From: Chamaecrista fasciculata
Taxonomy: Eukaryota > Streptophyta > Magnoliopsida > Fabales > Fabaceae
Reading direction: 5' to 3'
Assembly: GCA_003254925.1 (NCBI GenBank)
Contig: QANZ01022559.1
Coordinates: 4,873-68,872 of the forward strand
DNA: 64,000 nt
Part shown: positions 47,483 to 58,969 of the stretch, piece by piece
Position numbering within the stretch: position 1 is the stretch's first letter
Layout: every line of letters starts with the position of its first letter
Translations under genes and position numbers: made by a program
The notes under the pieces: generated by a model
Told to the model about the DNA's origin: nothing
The model's database searches: none
What the model saw: only the letters and a program-made list of their open reading frames with translations

Positions 47483-48699
47483 TATCGTTTCAAATTCGAA
47501 TACGACAAATCAAAAGTTACAAGTTGCTTTTGACGAGAACTTTTATTATCTAGTTGAGGTCGTCAACAAACGAGATCAAATCGAGTCCAGAAGGTGGGTA
47601 GCTCATTTCATGGTCAAACACGTGAAGTTTGTTATATCTCTCTCATTTTAATTTCGAATACGACGAGTTTGAAACAATGTATTAGCTTTTGAATAGTTCT
47701 TTCTCTATTTACTTGAAAGTATTAGTAAATGATGTCAAATCGCATCCCAAAGGTAAATTCAAAACTATACTTTCAAGTTTTTTTCACTTTTAGCCCCAAA
47801 CCTATTTTTAATTTTAAGTTCGATTTGAGCTCGTTTTCTACCATGTCAACTGGAGTTAGAAAGAATTCTTTAATAATTAACACAGTCTCAAAATCGTCGC
47901 ATTCAAATTTGAAACGAGAAAAATATTACCAAACTTGTTTGTTTGACTATGAAACAAGCGGCTCACTCTTAAGACTCGATTTGACCTCATTTGTTGATGA
48001 CCCCAATTAGATGGAGAAATGACTCGTGAAAAGTAACATGTAGCTCTAGAATCTAGATTTATCACATTTGAGCTTGAAATGAAAAATATATGACCACATT
48101 CACTTGTTGGGGACCAATTAGAGAAACTATGAAAATATGTAGGACCAGTATAAAACAAAAAAAATATTTAGGATCAATTTGAAATCTACCTCATACATTT
48201 AGAAATAATTTGAAATTTTGACCTTTAAAAAATTATGTGCTAATTTACGGTTGGTATATATAATCTAATCTAATATCTATCAAGATACGAACGTTATCTA
48301 AGTTTTCATTTTCAACAAGACAAAAAAAATGTTTTTTTTCAAAATTATAAAATGATTATAACTTTATTAGAAAAACTAAATATATTTAACTAAATTATAT
48401 AAAAACTAACATATATCTTACTATATAAGAAACTAATCAATATAAATTTTTTTTTAACAAAATTAGTAGTGCGATTTGTTGTGTTGTTTTTAGTTCATTA
48501 TTTGGTGCTGTTTGAAGAAGATGAAGGTGGAGATGGGGAGGAAGTCTGTGCGTGGGATTGTGATTTTGTTGAAAGGAAATTAATTTTGCTCAAATTGCAT
48601 AATAATCCCCTCCTAATTTTGTTTCTTTCAAATTGTATAATATGGAGTCAAACACATAAAAATTAATAGTTCTGGTCTTAAAATAGTATTTTAGCCAAG

Positions 48700-48847
48700 A
48701 TTTCCGTCCAATTTTGGACGGAAATATACCTCAGGACCCTTTTTGTTAACCGAGCATACCACAGGGACCCTCTCTGACACTTTTTAAACCACAGGGACCT
48801 TATCTGAAAATAGACGAAACTACATGGCCCTTTTGTGTAATTTACCC
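48700..48847. repeat. Half foldback with CAGGGACCCT units
   Basis: Contains CCGTCCAATTTTGGACGG, then ACCACAGGGACCCTCTCTG and ACCACAGGGACCTTATCTG, and ends TGTGTAATTTACCC, like the right terminus of GGTACC-family elements. The partner arm is absent. Confidence 0.5.
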
Positions 48848-48994
48848 TAAATATAACTTGTATTTTTCTATTTATTATCTTAAGTATTGCAAAATTTGGT
48901 AAAACCTTCCCGGATTCATGATTACACGTACAACAAAATTGTTCAAAAAATTAATAAATGTTTGGTGTAGTAGTTGGCGAGCTCCACCATAGGG

Positions 48995-49345
48995 AGAGAA
49001 CCCAAGTTTAATTCTTAGAATCGACATTGTTGAGAGATAATTTTTTTAAGAATTATCACATCTCAGAGACGAAACGGTTAAACGCTCTCAACAATTTTTT
49101 TTGTTGAGAGATAATCAATTGTTCAAAAAATCAATAAATTTTTTTTTGTTGATTTTAGACGAAATGGTTTAAAAAATCAATTTTTTTTATTGATTTTTTT
49201 GAACAAAATCAGATTTCAGAGACGAAACGGTTAAAATCAATTTTTTTTTGTTAAATTATCTCTCCGTCTAACAGTAAGGAAAAAAAAATTTATTGATTTT
49301 TTAGACGGAGAGATAATTTAACAAAAAAAAATTGTCCAAAACCAA
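48995..49345. repeat. Cluster of consecutive T-loop hairpins
   Basis: At least four palindromes follow one another. The longest pairs 49238-49271 with 49301-49334 through AATTATCTCTCCGTCTAA and its complement. Another pairs CTCTCAACAA with TTGTTGAGAG (49085-49110), and another pairs GTTTAAAAAATCAAT with ATTGATTTTTTTGAAC (about 49168-49204). The motif GACGAAACGGTTAAA separates several of them. No ORF and no transposon class recognised. Confidence 0.8.
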
Positions 49346-49616
49346 ATTTTTAATTATCTTAAATTTGCATGATTAGATGTTTTAGAGAAAAATTCTCTTA
49401 AACGTGTTTGTTGAAGACTGTATTTGTTCTGACCAAAAGAAGACTGAATTGTGAAGACTTATCCAATTTTATTTAAATCTAAACAATTATGCGTGCGTTT
49501 TGAAATTACAATTGGCCAATAGCCATCAGACGCGTGTCGGAATCGGAGAGCGCGCATGGAAGCATCCCTCTCCGCGTGGGCCATATTTTGCAATGTCATC
49601 ATAGGTCTTGTGCACA

Positions 49617-50153
49617 AAGTCTAAACGTCAAATTGATCCCAAATATATGGAATAGATTTCAAATTGATCCTATTTCATTTATTTCAGATTAATCTTATAT
49701 ATTTTTATAATTTTTAAAATTGGTCCCTAACTTACTTTCAGGCACGATTTGAGCTTATTAATTTTTTAACGGTTTCAACAAGACATGACTCTTCAAGAGT
49801 TAATAATATTTCTAAAATTATCAAGAAAAATATAACCAATTTTATTTATTTTATCGTGAAACGAGCAATGTATTCTTAAGACCCGATTTAGCATTGTTTA
49901 TTGATAGTCCTAATTGGAAAGATAAATTACTCGTCAAAAGCAACATGTAGCAATAAATTTGTCGCATTCAAATTTAAAACAAGAGATGTATGATCATATG
50001 ACTACATATTCAATTTAAGAAATTATGAAAATATATAGGAGCAATATGAAAAATAAATGCTGGTTCAGAAAAAGAAATATGAAAAATAAATGAAATATTT
50101 AAGACCAATTTAAAATCTACCTTATACATTTAGGATCAATTTGATGTTTTGGC
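49617..50153. repeat. Foldback repeat with CAAATTGATCC ends
   Basis: Left end AACGTCAAATTGATCCC and right end GGATCAATTTGATGTTTTGG are inverted. The interior has a GAAACGAGA-family unit (49770-50000). The target duplication is unclear. It lies upstream of the MCTP gene. Confidence 0.55.
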
Positions 50154-50599
50154 CCACAAGAAACAAATTAAGAGTTGACTTCACAACACAACAAAACGAA
50201 ACGTCACAGGCATTTTCCCATTTTCGCCTTCTCAGACTTCCACCTTCCTTCCTCCTCATTTCTATTCTATTCTATTATAATGAAAAATATTATTTTGGTC
50301 CCTAAACTTTACACTAACTGTTAATTTCATCCCAATATTTCATATTTTGGTCACTTTTATTTTTTTTCTTTTAATTTAGTTAATGAAAGAATCTATATGA
50401 CTAATGACATGTAATGTAAAATTGATAGAAAAAAAAAACTCAAATCTTAATTCAGATTGAAAATCATAATGAAGTCTATTGTTAATTTATTGAAAAAAGT
50501 TAGTAAAAAAATAAAATTGACTAAAATGTAAAACATTAGAGGTGAAATTGACCGACAAAAAAATTTAGGGACAAAATTGATAGTTTGTGTAAAATTTGG

Positions 50600-52292
50600 A
50601 GACTAAAAGGGTGTTTTCACCTATGTTATATAACCCCAATTTTCTATTCCCTCGTGTCGTTTCAGTCGTTTTTTTTTTCTCTTTTATTTCGACGACTTTT
50701 GTCTCTCTGTTTGCGAACCATCCCAGAAACCATAATCTGTACTTTTGTGTTGTTTTTAGTCCTCTTGCTTATTATTTTCCTTGTTCAATAAAAGTCTCTG
50801 TTTTTCGAAGTTCCTCCTTCATATCTCTTTCTCTTTCTCTCTATGTGACTTATTGATTATGTATTCTTCTTTTCTTTCTCTCCATAACCTCTTCTACTTG
50901 TAGCCCACAAGGTCAAATTTGAGGTGCGTTTCATTTTCTTCCTTCCTTCTTTTATTTTGCTGTTTTTGTTGTCTTCATTTCTTTCAGGCAAGATTTTCTT
51001 TTTTGGGTCGTTTCGATTTTTTTATTAATGTTTTTTAAAATTTGAAGCATATTGGAGTTTTCGTTTAATCTGAATACTTGGGGTGGGTGTTTGTGTTCAT
51101 GAAGCCTAATTTTCTTATATACATATATAGGTCAAAGTGCAAATTTGGTACGATATCTTTTGCTCAGTTCCCAATTTGGTCCGATAAATTTTTTTGTTGC
51201 ATATTTTGTCGCATATCTTTAGGTCAGGTCCCAATTTGGTCCCATATGTTTTTTTGTTACAGAGTTGGTCTCATATCTTTTGGTCAATTGTAGGATTAGT
51301 CCTGTGTCTTTGGGTCAAGTGCAGAATTGGTCTCGTATCTTTACAAAATGATCAACTAACAAATGATCCTTTTGTAAAAATATGAGATCAATTACGTAAC
51401 TTAATCAAAAGATATGGGACCGAAAAGGGTATGGGACCAAAATTGGGACCTTTTGCAAAGATATGAGACTAAAAAAGTAACCAAAAATAATACAGGACCA
51501 AATTGGGAACTGAGCAAAAAGATATGGGACCAAATTTACACTTTGACCTATATATATATTACCAAAGGATGAAGATTCTTGTCAGATTCTCTTGTCCCTG
51601 TTCTATTGTAGTTCATAAATTTCGGAATCGTCGGAATTAATACTATGATGTGAAAATTATGTTCCTTTCTTTGACTCATGTCTTGCTTTTTGATGAAGGA
51701 AAAAAGACAGTCTTTTTTCTGGATTTGTTCTTTGATGCTTTTGAACTCTTCCTTTATTGCTTGAACTCAAAGTGTTATTATATTTCTTGATTTTTATGAG
51801 AATATTCCTTTTTTCATTTTTGCTGAGTGAATAATGCTTTGGAATTAATTCTGACTTCTCTAATATTTTCCATATACCATATTTTATTCTCTCACAAAAA
51901 CAAACAAGTAAACATTAATTCAGATTTTTTTTCCCTAGAGTTTGAAAATATGCGTATTTGCTTGGGAATCTTGGAATATTAATTAAGTGTTGTATGTTAA
52001 AGACAGATATGTTTCCAACAGTTTTGTTACTTCATTATTTCTTAAGAATTACAAAACGATGCTTAGAAATTAGAATTACCTATACATGCTTTATTTAAAC
52101 CATGTTGATAGATATATAGCATTAGGGAGGCATAAACAAATTGTTAATGCAGATTTTACTGTGACTTCTGATTCTTGAGACCCTTTTCATTTCTTCCTAT
52201 TTCAGGTATATATATATATATATATAAATAACTTCTCTCTGCAATTTTTTTTGGTGGCATCTACGTACGTACCTACTTATCATCATCATCAT
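50600..52292 (+). promoter_or_regulatory. MCTP 5' region with probable leader intron
   Basis: C/T-rich leader-like sequence at about 50640-50930 is followed by a donor-like GAGGTGCGTTTC near 50920. The region ends with TTCCTATTTCAG at about 52205, a good acceptor, before the MCTP start at 52293. A leader intron of about 1.3 kb is therefore likely, and it would contain the foldback at 51130-51548. Inference from splice-site quality only. Confidence 0.4.
51130..51548. mobile_element. Foldback element, TTTGGTCCC family
   Basis: Ends GGTCAAAGTGCAAATTTGG and its inverse CCAAATTTACACTTTGACC, with CATATCTTTTGGTCA-type units in both arms. Flanks are TA-rich (ACATATATA and TATATATAT), so a 9-bp duplication cannot be confirmed. 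It is a close relative of the element at 13955-14292. Confidence 0.8.
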
Positions 52293-54491
52293 ATGGCCAA
52301 TCTCAAGCTTGGTGTGGAAGTTGTGGGTGCTCATGACCTTATGCCCAAAGATGGTGGTTCTTGCTCTTCTTTGGTGGAACTTTCCTTTGATGGCCAAAAG
52401 TTTAGGACAACCATAAAAGATAAAGATCTGAGTCCTATTTGGAATGAGAAATTCTACTTCAACATCTCTGATCCAACCAAACTACCAAACCTGAATCTTG
52501 ATGCCTGTGTCTATCACTTAAACAAAACCACTGGTTCCAAGTCCTTTCTCGGTAAAGTCCGCCTCACCGGCACATCATTTGTCCCTTATTCTGATGCTTT
52601 GGTTTTGCATTACCCTCTTGAAAAGAAGAACCTCATTTCGCGTGTAAAGGGCGAGCTAGGCTTGAAGGTGTTTGTTACAGATGATCCTTCTATAAGATCC
52701 TCAACCCCTCTTCCTCCTATGGAGTCATTTACTGATTATGATCCCTCATACCAAGATCAAAATCATCAAACACCAGTGTCATTAACTAGTACAATCCTGA
52801 ACACCGTGTCCCGGAAGAAACCCGAGTCAAGGCACACATTTCATAACCTTCCTAAACCAAAACAAGCAGAAAAGCAGCAGCAGCAGAATTATCAGCCTTC
52901 ACCCCCACCTGGTGTGCCTGTGATGCCACCAAGTATGAACTTTGCTATGCATGAGATGAAATCTGGACAGCCTGCTTCCAAAGTTGGACTCTCATTCGCC
53001 GGTCCATCATCATCATCTTCCGTTGATTATGCACTGAAAGAGACAAGTCCTTTTCTTGGAGGAGGACAAGTTGTTGGAGGGAGGGTCATACGCGGTGGGA
53101 ATAGGCCAGCCAGCACATATGACCTTGTTGAGCAGATGCAGTACCTTTTCGTGCGAGTTGTGAAGGCTCGTGACCTCCCATCGAAGGATGTCACGGGAAG
53201 TCTGGATCCCTATGTGGAAGTCAAGGTTGGGAACTACAAAGGAAGCACAAGGCACTTTGAGAAGAGGCAAAACCCTGAATGGAATGAGGTATTTGCCTTT
53301 GCAAGGGAGAATTTGCAGTCTTCTTTTCTTGAGGCTGTGGTTAAGGACAAAGACATGGTTCTTGATGATCTTGTTGGGACTGTTAGGCTTGATCTTCATG
53401 AGATTCCTACTCGGGTGCCACCCGATAGTCCATTGGCTCCCGAATGGTACAGGATTGTGAACAAGAATGGTGAGAAGAAGAATAATGGAGAATTGATGCT
53501 TGCTGTGTGGTATGGAACACAAGCTGATGAGGCTTTTCCTGATGCTTGGCATTCTGATGCAATCTCTCCTGGTGGAACCTCTTCAGCTGCATACTCTCAG
53601 ATTCGATCCAAAGTCTATCACTCGCCGAGATTGTGGTATGTTCGGGTCAGAGTTATCGAGGCTCAAGACTTGATTGTGCCTGATAAGTCTAGATTTCCAG
53701 ATTCTTATGTTAAGGTACAGATTGGTAACCAAATTTTGAAGACAAAACCTATTCAGTCAAGGACAATGAACACAAGGTGGGATCAGGAGCTTATGTTTGT
53801 TGCTGCAGAACCCTTTGATGAACCTTTGATCCTTTCGGTTGAAGATCGTGTAGGTCCTAACAAGGATGAGTCACTTGGCAGTGTTGTTATACCTTTGAGC
53901 ACAGTCCCAAAGAGAGCTGATGATAGAGTCATCCCAAGCAGATGGTACAATCTCGAAAAATCGATCTCATCTGCCATGGATGGGGCAGTAGAACAAGGGA
54001 AAAAGAAAGAGAAAGACAAGTTCTTTAGTAGGCTTCATCTCAATGTATGCCTTGATGGTGGCTACCATGTGCTTGATGAATCAACTTATTACAGCAGTGA
54101 CCTTCGTCCCACGGCGAAGCAACTTTGGAAGAAGTCAATTGGGGTGTTAGAGCTTGGGATTCTAGGTGTTGATGGACTTCAACCAACAAAAACAAGGGAA
54201 GGAAAAGGGACTTGTGATACATACTGTGTGGCAAAATATGGACAGAAATGGGTTAGAACTAGAACTATCATTGATAGCTTAAGTCCAAAGTACAATGAGC
54301 AATATACTTGGGAAGTCTATGATACTGCCACAGTTCTCACTGTTGGAGTATTTGACAATGCTCAAATCAATGCCTCTTCCAACAATGGTGGTAGTAGTAG
54401 TAGTAAAGATTTGAGAATTGGCAAGGTCCGGATCCGGATCTCGGCCCTTGAGACATGGCTACACAAGGAGAGAGGATTCATGCACTTTTGA
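52293..54491 (+). CDS. MCTP/FTIP-type multiple C2 protein, truncated by internal deletion
   Basis: One uninterrupted exon gives 732 aa from the first ATG followed by ANLKLG; an upstream in-frame ATG at 52251 would add a 14-residue leader. Four C2 domains are visible: about 3-128, 283-405 (YLFVRVVKARDLPSKD), 448-560 (WYVRVRVIEAQDL) and 617-720 (GVLELGILGVDGL). A Pro/Gln-rich linker spans about 140-270. Plant MCTPs tether ER to plasma membrane at plasmodesmata and traffic regulators such as FT through a C-terminal PRT_C membrane domain. Here, after KVRIRISALET (721), the sequence jumps to the last part of that domain in another frame, ending after about 11 unrelated residues. By family comparison roughly 220 residues are missing. 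The product would be soluble, or the locus is a pseudogene. Confidence 0.9.
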   Translation: MANLKLGVEVVGAHDLMPKDGGSCSSLVELSFDGQKFRTTIKDKDLSPIWNEKFYFNISDPTKLPNLNLDACVYHLNKTTGSKSFLGKVRLTGTSFVPYSDALVLHYPLEKKNLISRVKGELGLKVFVTDDPSIRSSTPLPPMESFTDYDPSYQDQNHQTPVSLTSTILNTVSRKKPESRHTFHNLPKPKQAEKQQQQNYQPSPPPGVPVMPPSMNFAMHEMKSGQPASKVGLSFAGPSSSSSVDYALKETSPFLGGGQVVGGRVIRGGNRPASTYDLVEQMQYLFVRVVKARDLPSKDVTGSLDPYVEVKVGNYKGSTRHFEKRQNPEWNEVFAFARENLQSSFLEAVVKDKDMVLDDLVGTVRLDLHEIPTRVPPDSPLAPEWYRIVNKNGEKKNNGELMLAVWYGTQADEAFPDAWHSDAISPGGTSSAAYSQIRSKVYHSPRLWYVRVRVIEAQDLIVPDKSRFPDSYVKVQIGNQILKTKPIQSRTMNTRWDQELMFVAAEPFDEPLILSVEDRVGPNKDESLGSVVIPLSTVPKRADDRVIPSRWYNLEKSISSAMDGAVEQGKKKEKDKFFSRLHLNVCLDGGYHVLDESTYYSSDLRPTAKQLWKKSIGVLELGILGVDGLQPTKTREGKGTCDTYCVAKYGQKWVRTRTIIDSLSPKYNEQYTWEVYDTATVLTVGVFDNAQINASSNNGGSSSSKDLRIGKVRIRISALETWLHKERGFMHF

Positions 54492-54697
54492 GCTGGAGGG
54501 ATCCACGTGCAACTACAATATTCATGGTTCTCTGTCTTGTGGCTGCACTGGTTTTGTATGTCACACCTCTCCAAATGGTGATTCTCTTGTCTGGGTTTTA
54601 CCTCATGAGGCACCCGAAACTCCGGCACAAGACCCCGCCCGCACCCGTGAACTTCTTCCGCCGGCTGCCAGCTCTGACAGATAGCATGATGTGATGG
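54455..54697 (+). pseudogene. Out-of-frame C-terminal remnant of the MCTP gene
   Basis: In the +2 frame relative to the upstream CDS, this reads ATQGERIHALLSWRDPRATT, then the last hydrophobic hairpin, and ends with VNFFRRLPALTDSMM, the standard end of plant MCTPs. It belongs to the same gene; the intervening first half of PRT_C, including its earlier membrane segments, is absent at the junction near 54453-54458. Confidence 0.9.
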
Positions 54698-55535
54698 AAT
54701 TGTTACATAGATACATTCATACATACATAAATACAGGTTTGGTTTGGTTTTGTAAAAATGGTAGCTAGGATGATGTATGTTTGTTTATTTATTTAGTCCA
54801 AGTGATACAGATAGATGATGTGGAAAATTGTAATAATGTGATACAATTAGGGTGAAATGGATAAATTGCGCACCAAGATTATATAGTAGCAGTTAAGCAT
54901 TGATAAACTACAAAAGCTAACAATTTTTTAATATGTGCATCTAAATTAAAGCAAGTTATGCATTTTTTCTTTTATATATTATAAGAGGAAAATAAAAGAG
55001 CACTGATGCAAATATAACATGTGATGAAAGATAATTTTAGTGGTTTGTACTGAGTTTACTAATCATATTCTTTAACTCTGATGCAATTAGTAACTGTTTC
55101 TTTAGGATTGTTACATCATATACTTTCACTGAGCTTTCATTGTAACGTTTGCTACTCTTCACTCTGTAATTGAAATTTTAGTGTCTTGTAGTAATTAATT
55201 TTGGCAACGTTTCTCTTTGTGGCTTTTATCAGGCTTTGTAAAAGAGACATCAGTAGAGAGCTTGTCTGTTTGGATTTGACTTCCTTATAACATGCACTTC
55301 GGTGTATGATCTTCTTACTGAAGAAAGTCCTTTTTTACTTGTAAGATATATGCAAGATTGCAATTTAGTCCTTTTTATTAAACTCTTAGTATTTTTTGTT
55401 ATTAGTGATCTGTTCAGAGCCAAACGCTAATACCTTCTGTGATTATTGAGTAACTGGAGGAGGAAGTATGTAGCAATTTATCTTTTCCATAAACTTGTCT
55501 GCATTACATTACTGCAACTGTTTGGAAATTGGGTT
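54698..55535 (+). other. MCTP 3' flank
   Basis: Non-coding AT-rich sequence following the MCTP stop, probably with its 3' untranslated region. No mobile element seen up to the LINE target site. Confidence 0.4.
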
Positions 55536-55553
55536 AGTCAAAAACTATAAAGT

Positions 55554-58418
55554 TTTTTTTTGATTCATGGGACAAGGCCTAAATTACATAAAACAGAAAA
55601 AACCGTAAACGAAATCAGTAATTGAGGGGAAGATAGTTGGGAGACTGATCCTCTGGGGATACTCTAGCATTTGCCATCTGTTGTCTCTCATGCTCGCCAT
55701 GTTCGTGATGTCCATCATAAGAATTTCTTGATCATAGCTGGATGCTATCAGTTGATCCTTGCGGAGAAGCGGTTTGGGGATGAATATGGTGATGTCCTGA
55801 ATGCCCCTCTGTTGAAGGATTTCAAGCGCTCTCCTGAGCCCTGACAAAGCAGTGGTAACAATTGGCTTGTTCGACACCTCGCACACATAGAAATCCAAGA
55901 TCGGCAAGCTTTGGTCAAAATGGAAGATTCCTACTATATTTTTCTTTTTCTGTTTATTTTTGTACCAGGCGCAGAAGTATCGCTGACTACAGGTGTGCAT
56001 GTAATGATTCCTTGAGTCCCTTAGGTTCCTCCCACTGGAACCTTGAGGTCGGGTTTTGATGTTATCAGTCTTCGCGTATGCCTTGAAATCATGCCAGCCC
56101 TTGATGATCTCATCATAATTTGTGCGGCTTCCCTGGAATTTCACTTTGTTTCGATGGTTGTATATTAGCCAAGCAAAACTGAGAATGTCCAAAAACAGTG
56201 CCCGACTGAGGTTGTTATGACTGACATTTATGAAGAGAGAGGTGATCCATGTTGTGAAACCAATGCTCTTTAACTCATCTGTCTTGATTGCCATAGGGGA
56301 AGCAAACCAAGCAGCTCTTGTGAGAGGGCAGTCGAGGAAAAGGTGGTTAATGTCTTCTATAGAATCGCATCCAAAGGCGCAACTTGCATCAATGTTGAAA
56401 TGCTTCTTTAGCAGGTTGGCGCCCAAGGGGAGTGCATCGGAAATGCACTTCCATCCGAAGAGCTTGATCTTAGGCAAACCCGGTGTTTTCCAGAACTCCT
56501 TCCAAGGGAAAGTCTGTGGGTGGTTGCGTTGGCCTATGACAGAGAGTGCGTAGGCGTCCTTTACTGAGTACGTCCCCTTGGCGTTTTTAGTCCAAACAAT
56601 TTTATCATTTATGCCAGTATAAGAGGTGGGCATGCTCAGTATGCGGTTGGCCGAGGTGTCATCATAAATTGCTCTGACCAAGGTTGTGTTCCAATCTCCG
56701 TTCTGGCCAATGAGTTGGGAAACATTGGTGATGTTGTCTGGATTATGATCAGGGGGAAACCAAAGTGGGTCAGAGATAGAGATACTCTGCCCGTTGCCTA
56801 TTCTCCAGGTACAGTCCTTCATGATTTCATTGATTTTGTTGCATATGGCTTTGGCGAAGGGGGATGATTGGGTGCTGCTAAACGTGGTAGTTCCATTTCT
56901 TGTTTTCTGGTATTTGGCATGGTAGACCTGTGAAAGTAGGCATTTTCTATCATGAATGATTCTCCAGGCTTGTCTGCCAATCATGGCGTTATTGAAGGCT
57001 CCTATCCTTTTGATGCCAAGCCCCCCATAAGTGATTGGGGTGCATATAGAATGCCAAGCTTTCATGTGTGGAGAGTTACCACCAGTATGGTTCCCCCAGA
57101 AAAAGTTGTTGATTACCGAATCACATTTCCTGGCTTCCTTCTCCGTAAGTTTGAAATAAGATAGGTGGTACAGGGGCATGGATGATAGGACGGACTTGAT
57201 GAGAACTACTCGAGCAGCCTGGGAGAGAAGTTTGGCTTTCCAGCCCTCGAGTCTGTTTTGCAGTTGTTCGAAAATGACATCAAAGATTTTCCTGCTTCGT
57301 GGTTCCTCGTCAACAAAGCTCCCCAGATACTTCGGGAATTTTTCAACGCACTTAAAAGAAGCAGCTTTGGACATCATTTTTTTGAATCGATTCGGGGTGT
57401 TAGGGTTGAAGGTGATTTTCGATTTCTGCGAGTTGATACGAAGCCCTGAGATGTTCCCAAAACGATCAAAAGTTTCCTTGAAGTGCTAGATAACGTCAAG
57501 GTCTGCTCTAGTAAACAGAAGGATATCGTCCGCATAGATAAGGTGGTTTATTGGCGGGGCTTTCCTTGCGACTTTGATACCTTTGAGAGACCCCTGTGCC
57601 TGAGCTTTAACGAGGAGGCCTGAAAGGACATTCATGCACAGAATGAAGAGGTAGGGAGACAGTGGGTCCCCTTGTCGTAGACCAGCTTTAGGGTGGAAAC
57701 TAGGGGAGGTGGCCCCATTGATTTGTACGCTGAAGGAAACGGTCGTCACGCATTGCATTATGAGCGGTGTCCAATGTATCGGGAAACCCATCTCTGTGAG
57801 CAGCGTATGCAGGAAGTGCCATGAAATTTAGTCGTATGCCTTGAGTAGGTCAATTTTTATACCTGCACAGAAAAATTTACCTTTTTTGTGGCGCCGGATG
57901 TAACGCAGGACCTCGTGAGCGAGCAAAATATTGTCAGTGATTGATCTTCCTTTAGCAAAGGCGCTCTGGAAAGGGGTAGTTAAGTCTGGCATGATCCCCT
58001 GAAGCCGATTGGTGAGAACCTTGGAGATGATTTTATAAGAAACATTGCAGAGACTGATAGGTCTAAAGTCTTTGAAGGATGTTTGGGATTCCCCTTTAGG
58101 AATGAGAACTATTGTTGTTTGGTTCATTTCCTTTAGAATGTGACCCGAGTTCAGAAAGGAGGCTACCATCTGAATAGTGTCTTCGCCCACAATGGGCCAG
58201 AAGTGCTGGTAGAAGATGGCAGGCATGCCGTCAGGTCCTGGGGCTTAGTGCCCGTCCATATCAAAAACTGCATTCCTGGGGCTTTGTGCCCGTCCATATC
58301 AAAAACTGCATTCTCTATCTCCAGTCTTGTGAATGGTTGATTGAGAGTGTTGATGTGGCTTTCAGAGAGGTGTGGTGTCCCTGAGTCTTGTATACAGTTT
58401 TGGATGTCCTCCGTCATC
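55554..58418 (-). mobile_element. 5'-truncated LINE (L1-type non-LTR retrotransposon)
   Basis: An 18-bp target duplication AGTCAAAAACTATAAAGT is perfect at 55536-55553 and 58419-58436, and a short A-tail (T run on the plus strand) lies at the 3' end near 55553-55561. On the minus strand the reverse transcriptase domain is present, with LIPKGESQTSFKDFRPISLC near 58080-58140, LRQGDPLSPYLFILCMN near 57610-57690 and the YADD catalytic motif near 57525. Downstream are a zf-RVT-like segment and a degenerate RNase H-like tail (55584-57377, open over 597 codons). Stops near 57826 and 57486 and a frame break at 58238-58311 make it defective. The endonuclease and ORF1 are missing through 5' truncation. 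Confidence 0.92.
58238..58311. repeat. Tandem duplication inside the LINE
   Basis: GTGCCCGTCCATATCAAAAAC and neighbouring bases, about 35-39 bp, occur twice in direct order. The duplication shifts the reverse transcriptase frame. Confidence 0.85.
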
Positions 58419-58459
58419 AGTCAAAAACTATAAAGTGGTGTAGATGAGAAAAAAAAAAA

Positions 58460-58735
58460 GATAAGTTACACTTTGGTACCCTGTGGTTTGGTCAAATTTC
58501 ACTTTGGTACCCTGTGGTTTAAAAAATGACACTTTAGTACCCCGTGGTATTCTCCATTAACACTTTGGTACCCTTTGGAGCTATTTTTTAATTTTAACCA
58601 TAACAAATTTTGAAAAAATTACATATTGACCCCAAAACTTTTTTAAAGTTTTCATTTTAGTCCTTAGATAATATGTATCCAATGACCTATTTGTAATTTT
58701 CTGAAAATATTGGGGGCTAATATGTAAAATAGTAG
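58460..58735. repeat. GGTACC-family half foldback next to the LINE
   Basis: Begins GATAAGTTACACTTTGG and has four TTTGGTACC-type units plus the internal segment of the element at 14875-15296. The second arm is absent. It starts about 24 bases from the LINE target duplication. Confidence 0.75.
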
Positions 58736-58969
58736 GTTTTCTCTATATTTTTTTGCTAGTGAAGATAATGTTTGGCGCAGGATAAGACTAAAATTATACT
58801 TTTAATATAACAATAAAGACAGTCAAATTGATTTAAAGCACTAATTAGAAACTCTTCATACGATAGTAAAGACAATTAAATAAGTTTTTGGTGTTTTGGA
58901 AGGAATGCATATCCAAAATTAATTCCATTGGCAGAAAATAAATCAAAAGGAACGATTTTGGAACATTAT

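Larger units (their letters stand above)
46430..48222. repeat. Foldback repeat split by a solo LTR
   Basis: The left side (46430-46530) has TTAAAATTGGTCTTAAATG and CAAATTGGTCCCAAAC. The right side (48105-48222) carries the inverted forms GGGACCAATTAG and AGGATCAATTTGAAATC. Between them are the solo LTR and GAAACGAGAGA-family units. Boundaries are approximate and no target duplication was resolved. Confidence 0.45.

Noticed and set aside
47729..48158. Overlapping 93-codon frames on both strands
   Set aside because: They fall in GAAACGAGAGA-family repeat units with no protein similarity recognised; overlap on both strands indicates chance.
52197..54724. Several long open frames antisense to, or in other frames of, the MCTP gene (for example 53013-53552 minus)
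   Set aside because: They overlap the strongly conserved C2 coding frame and have no domain or splice support; they are shadows of a long GC-richer exon.
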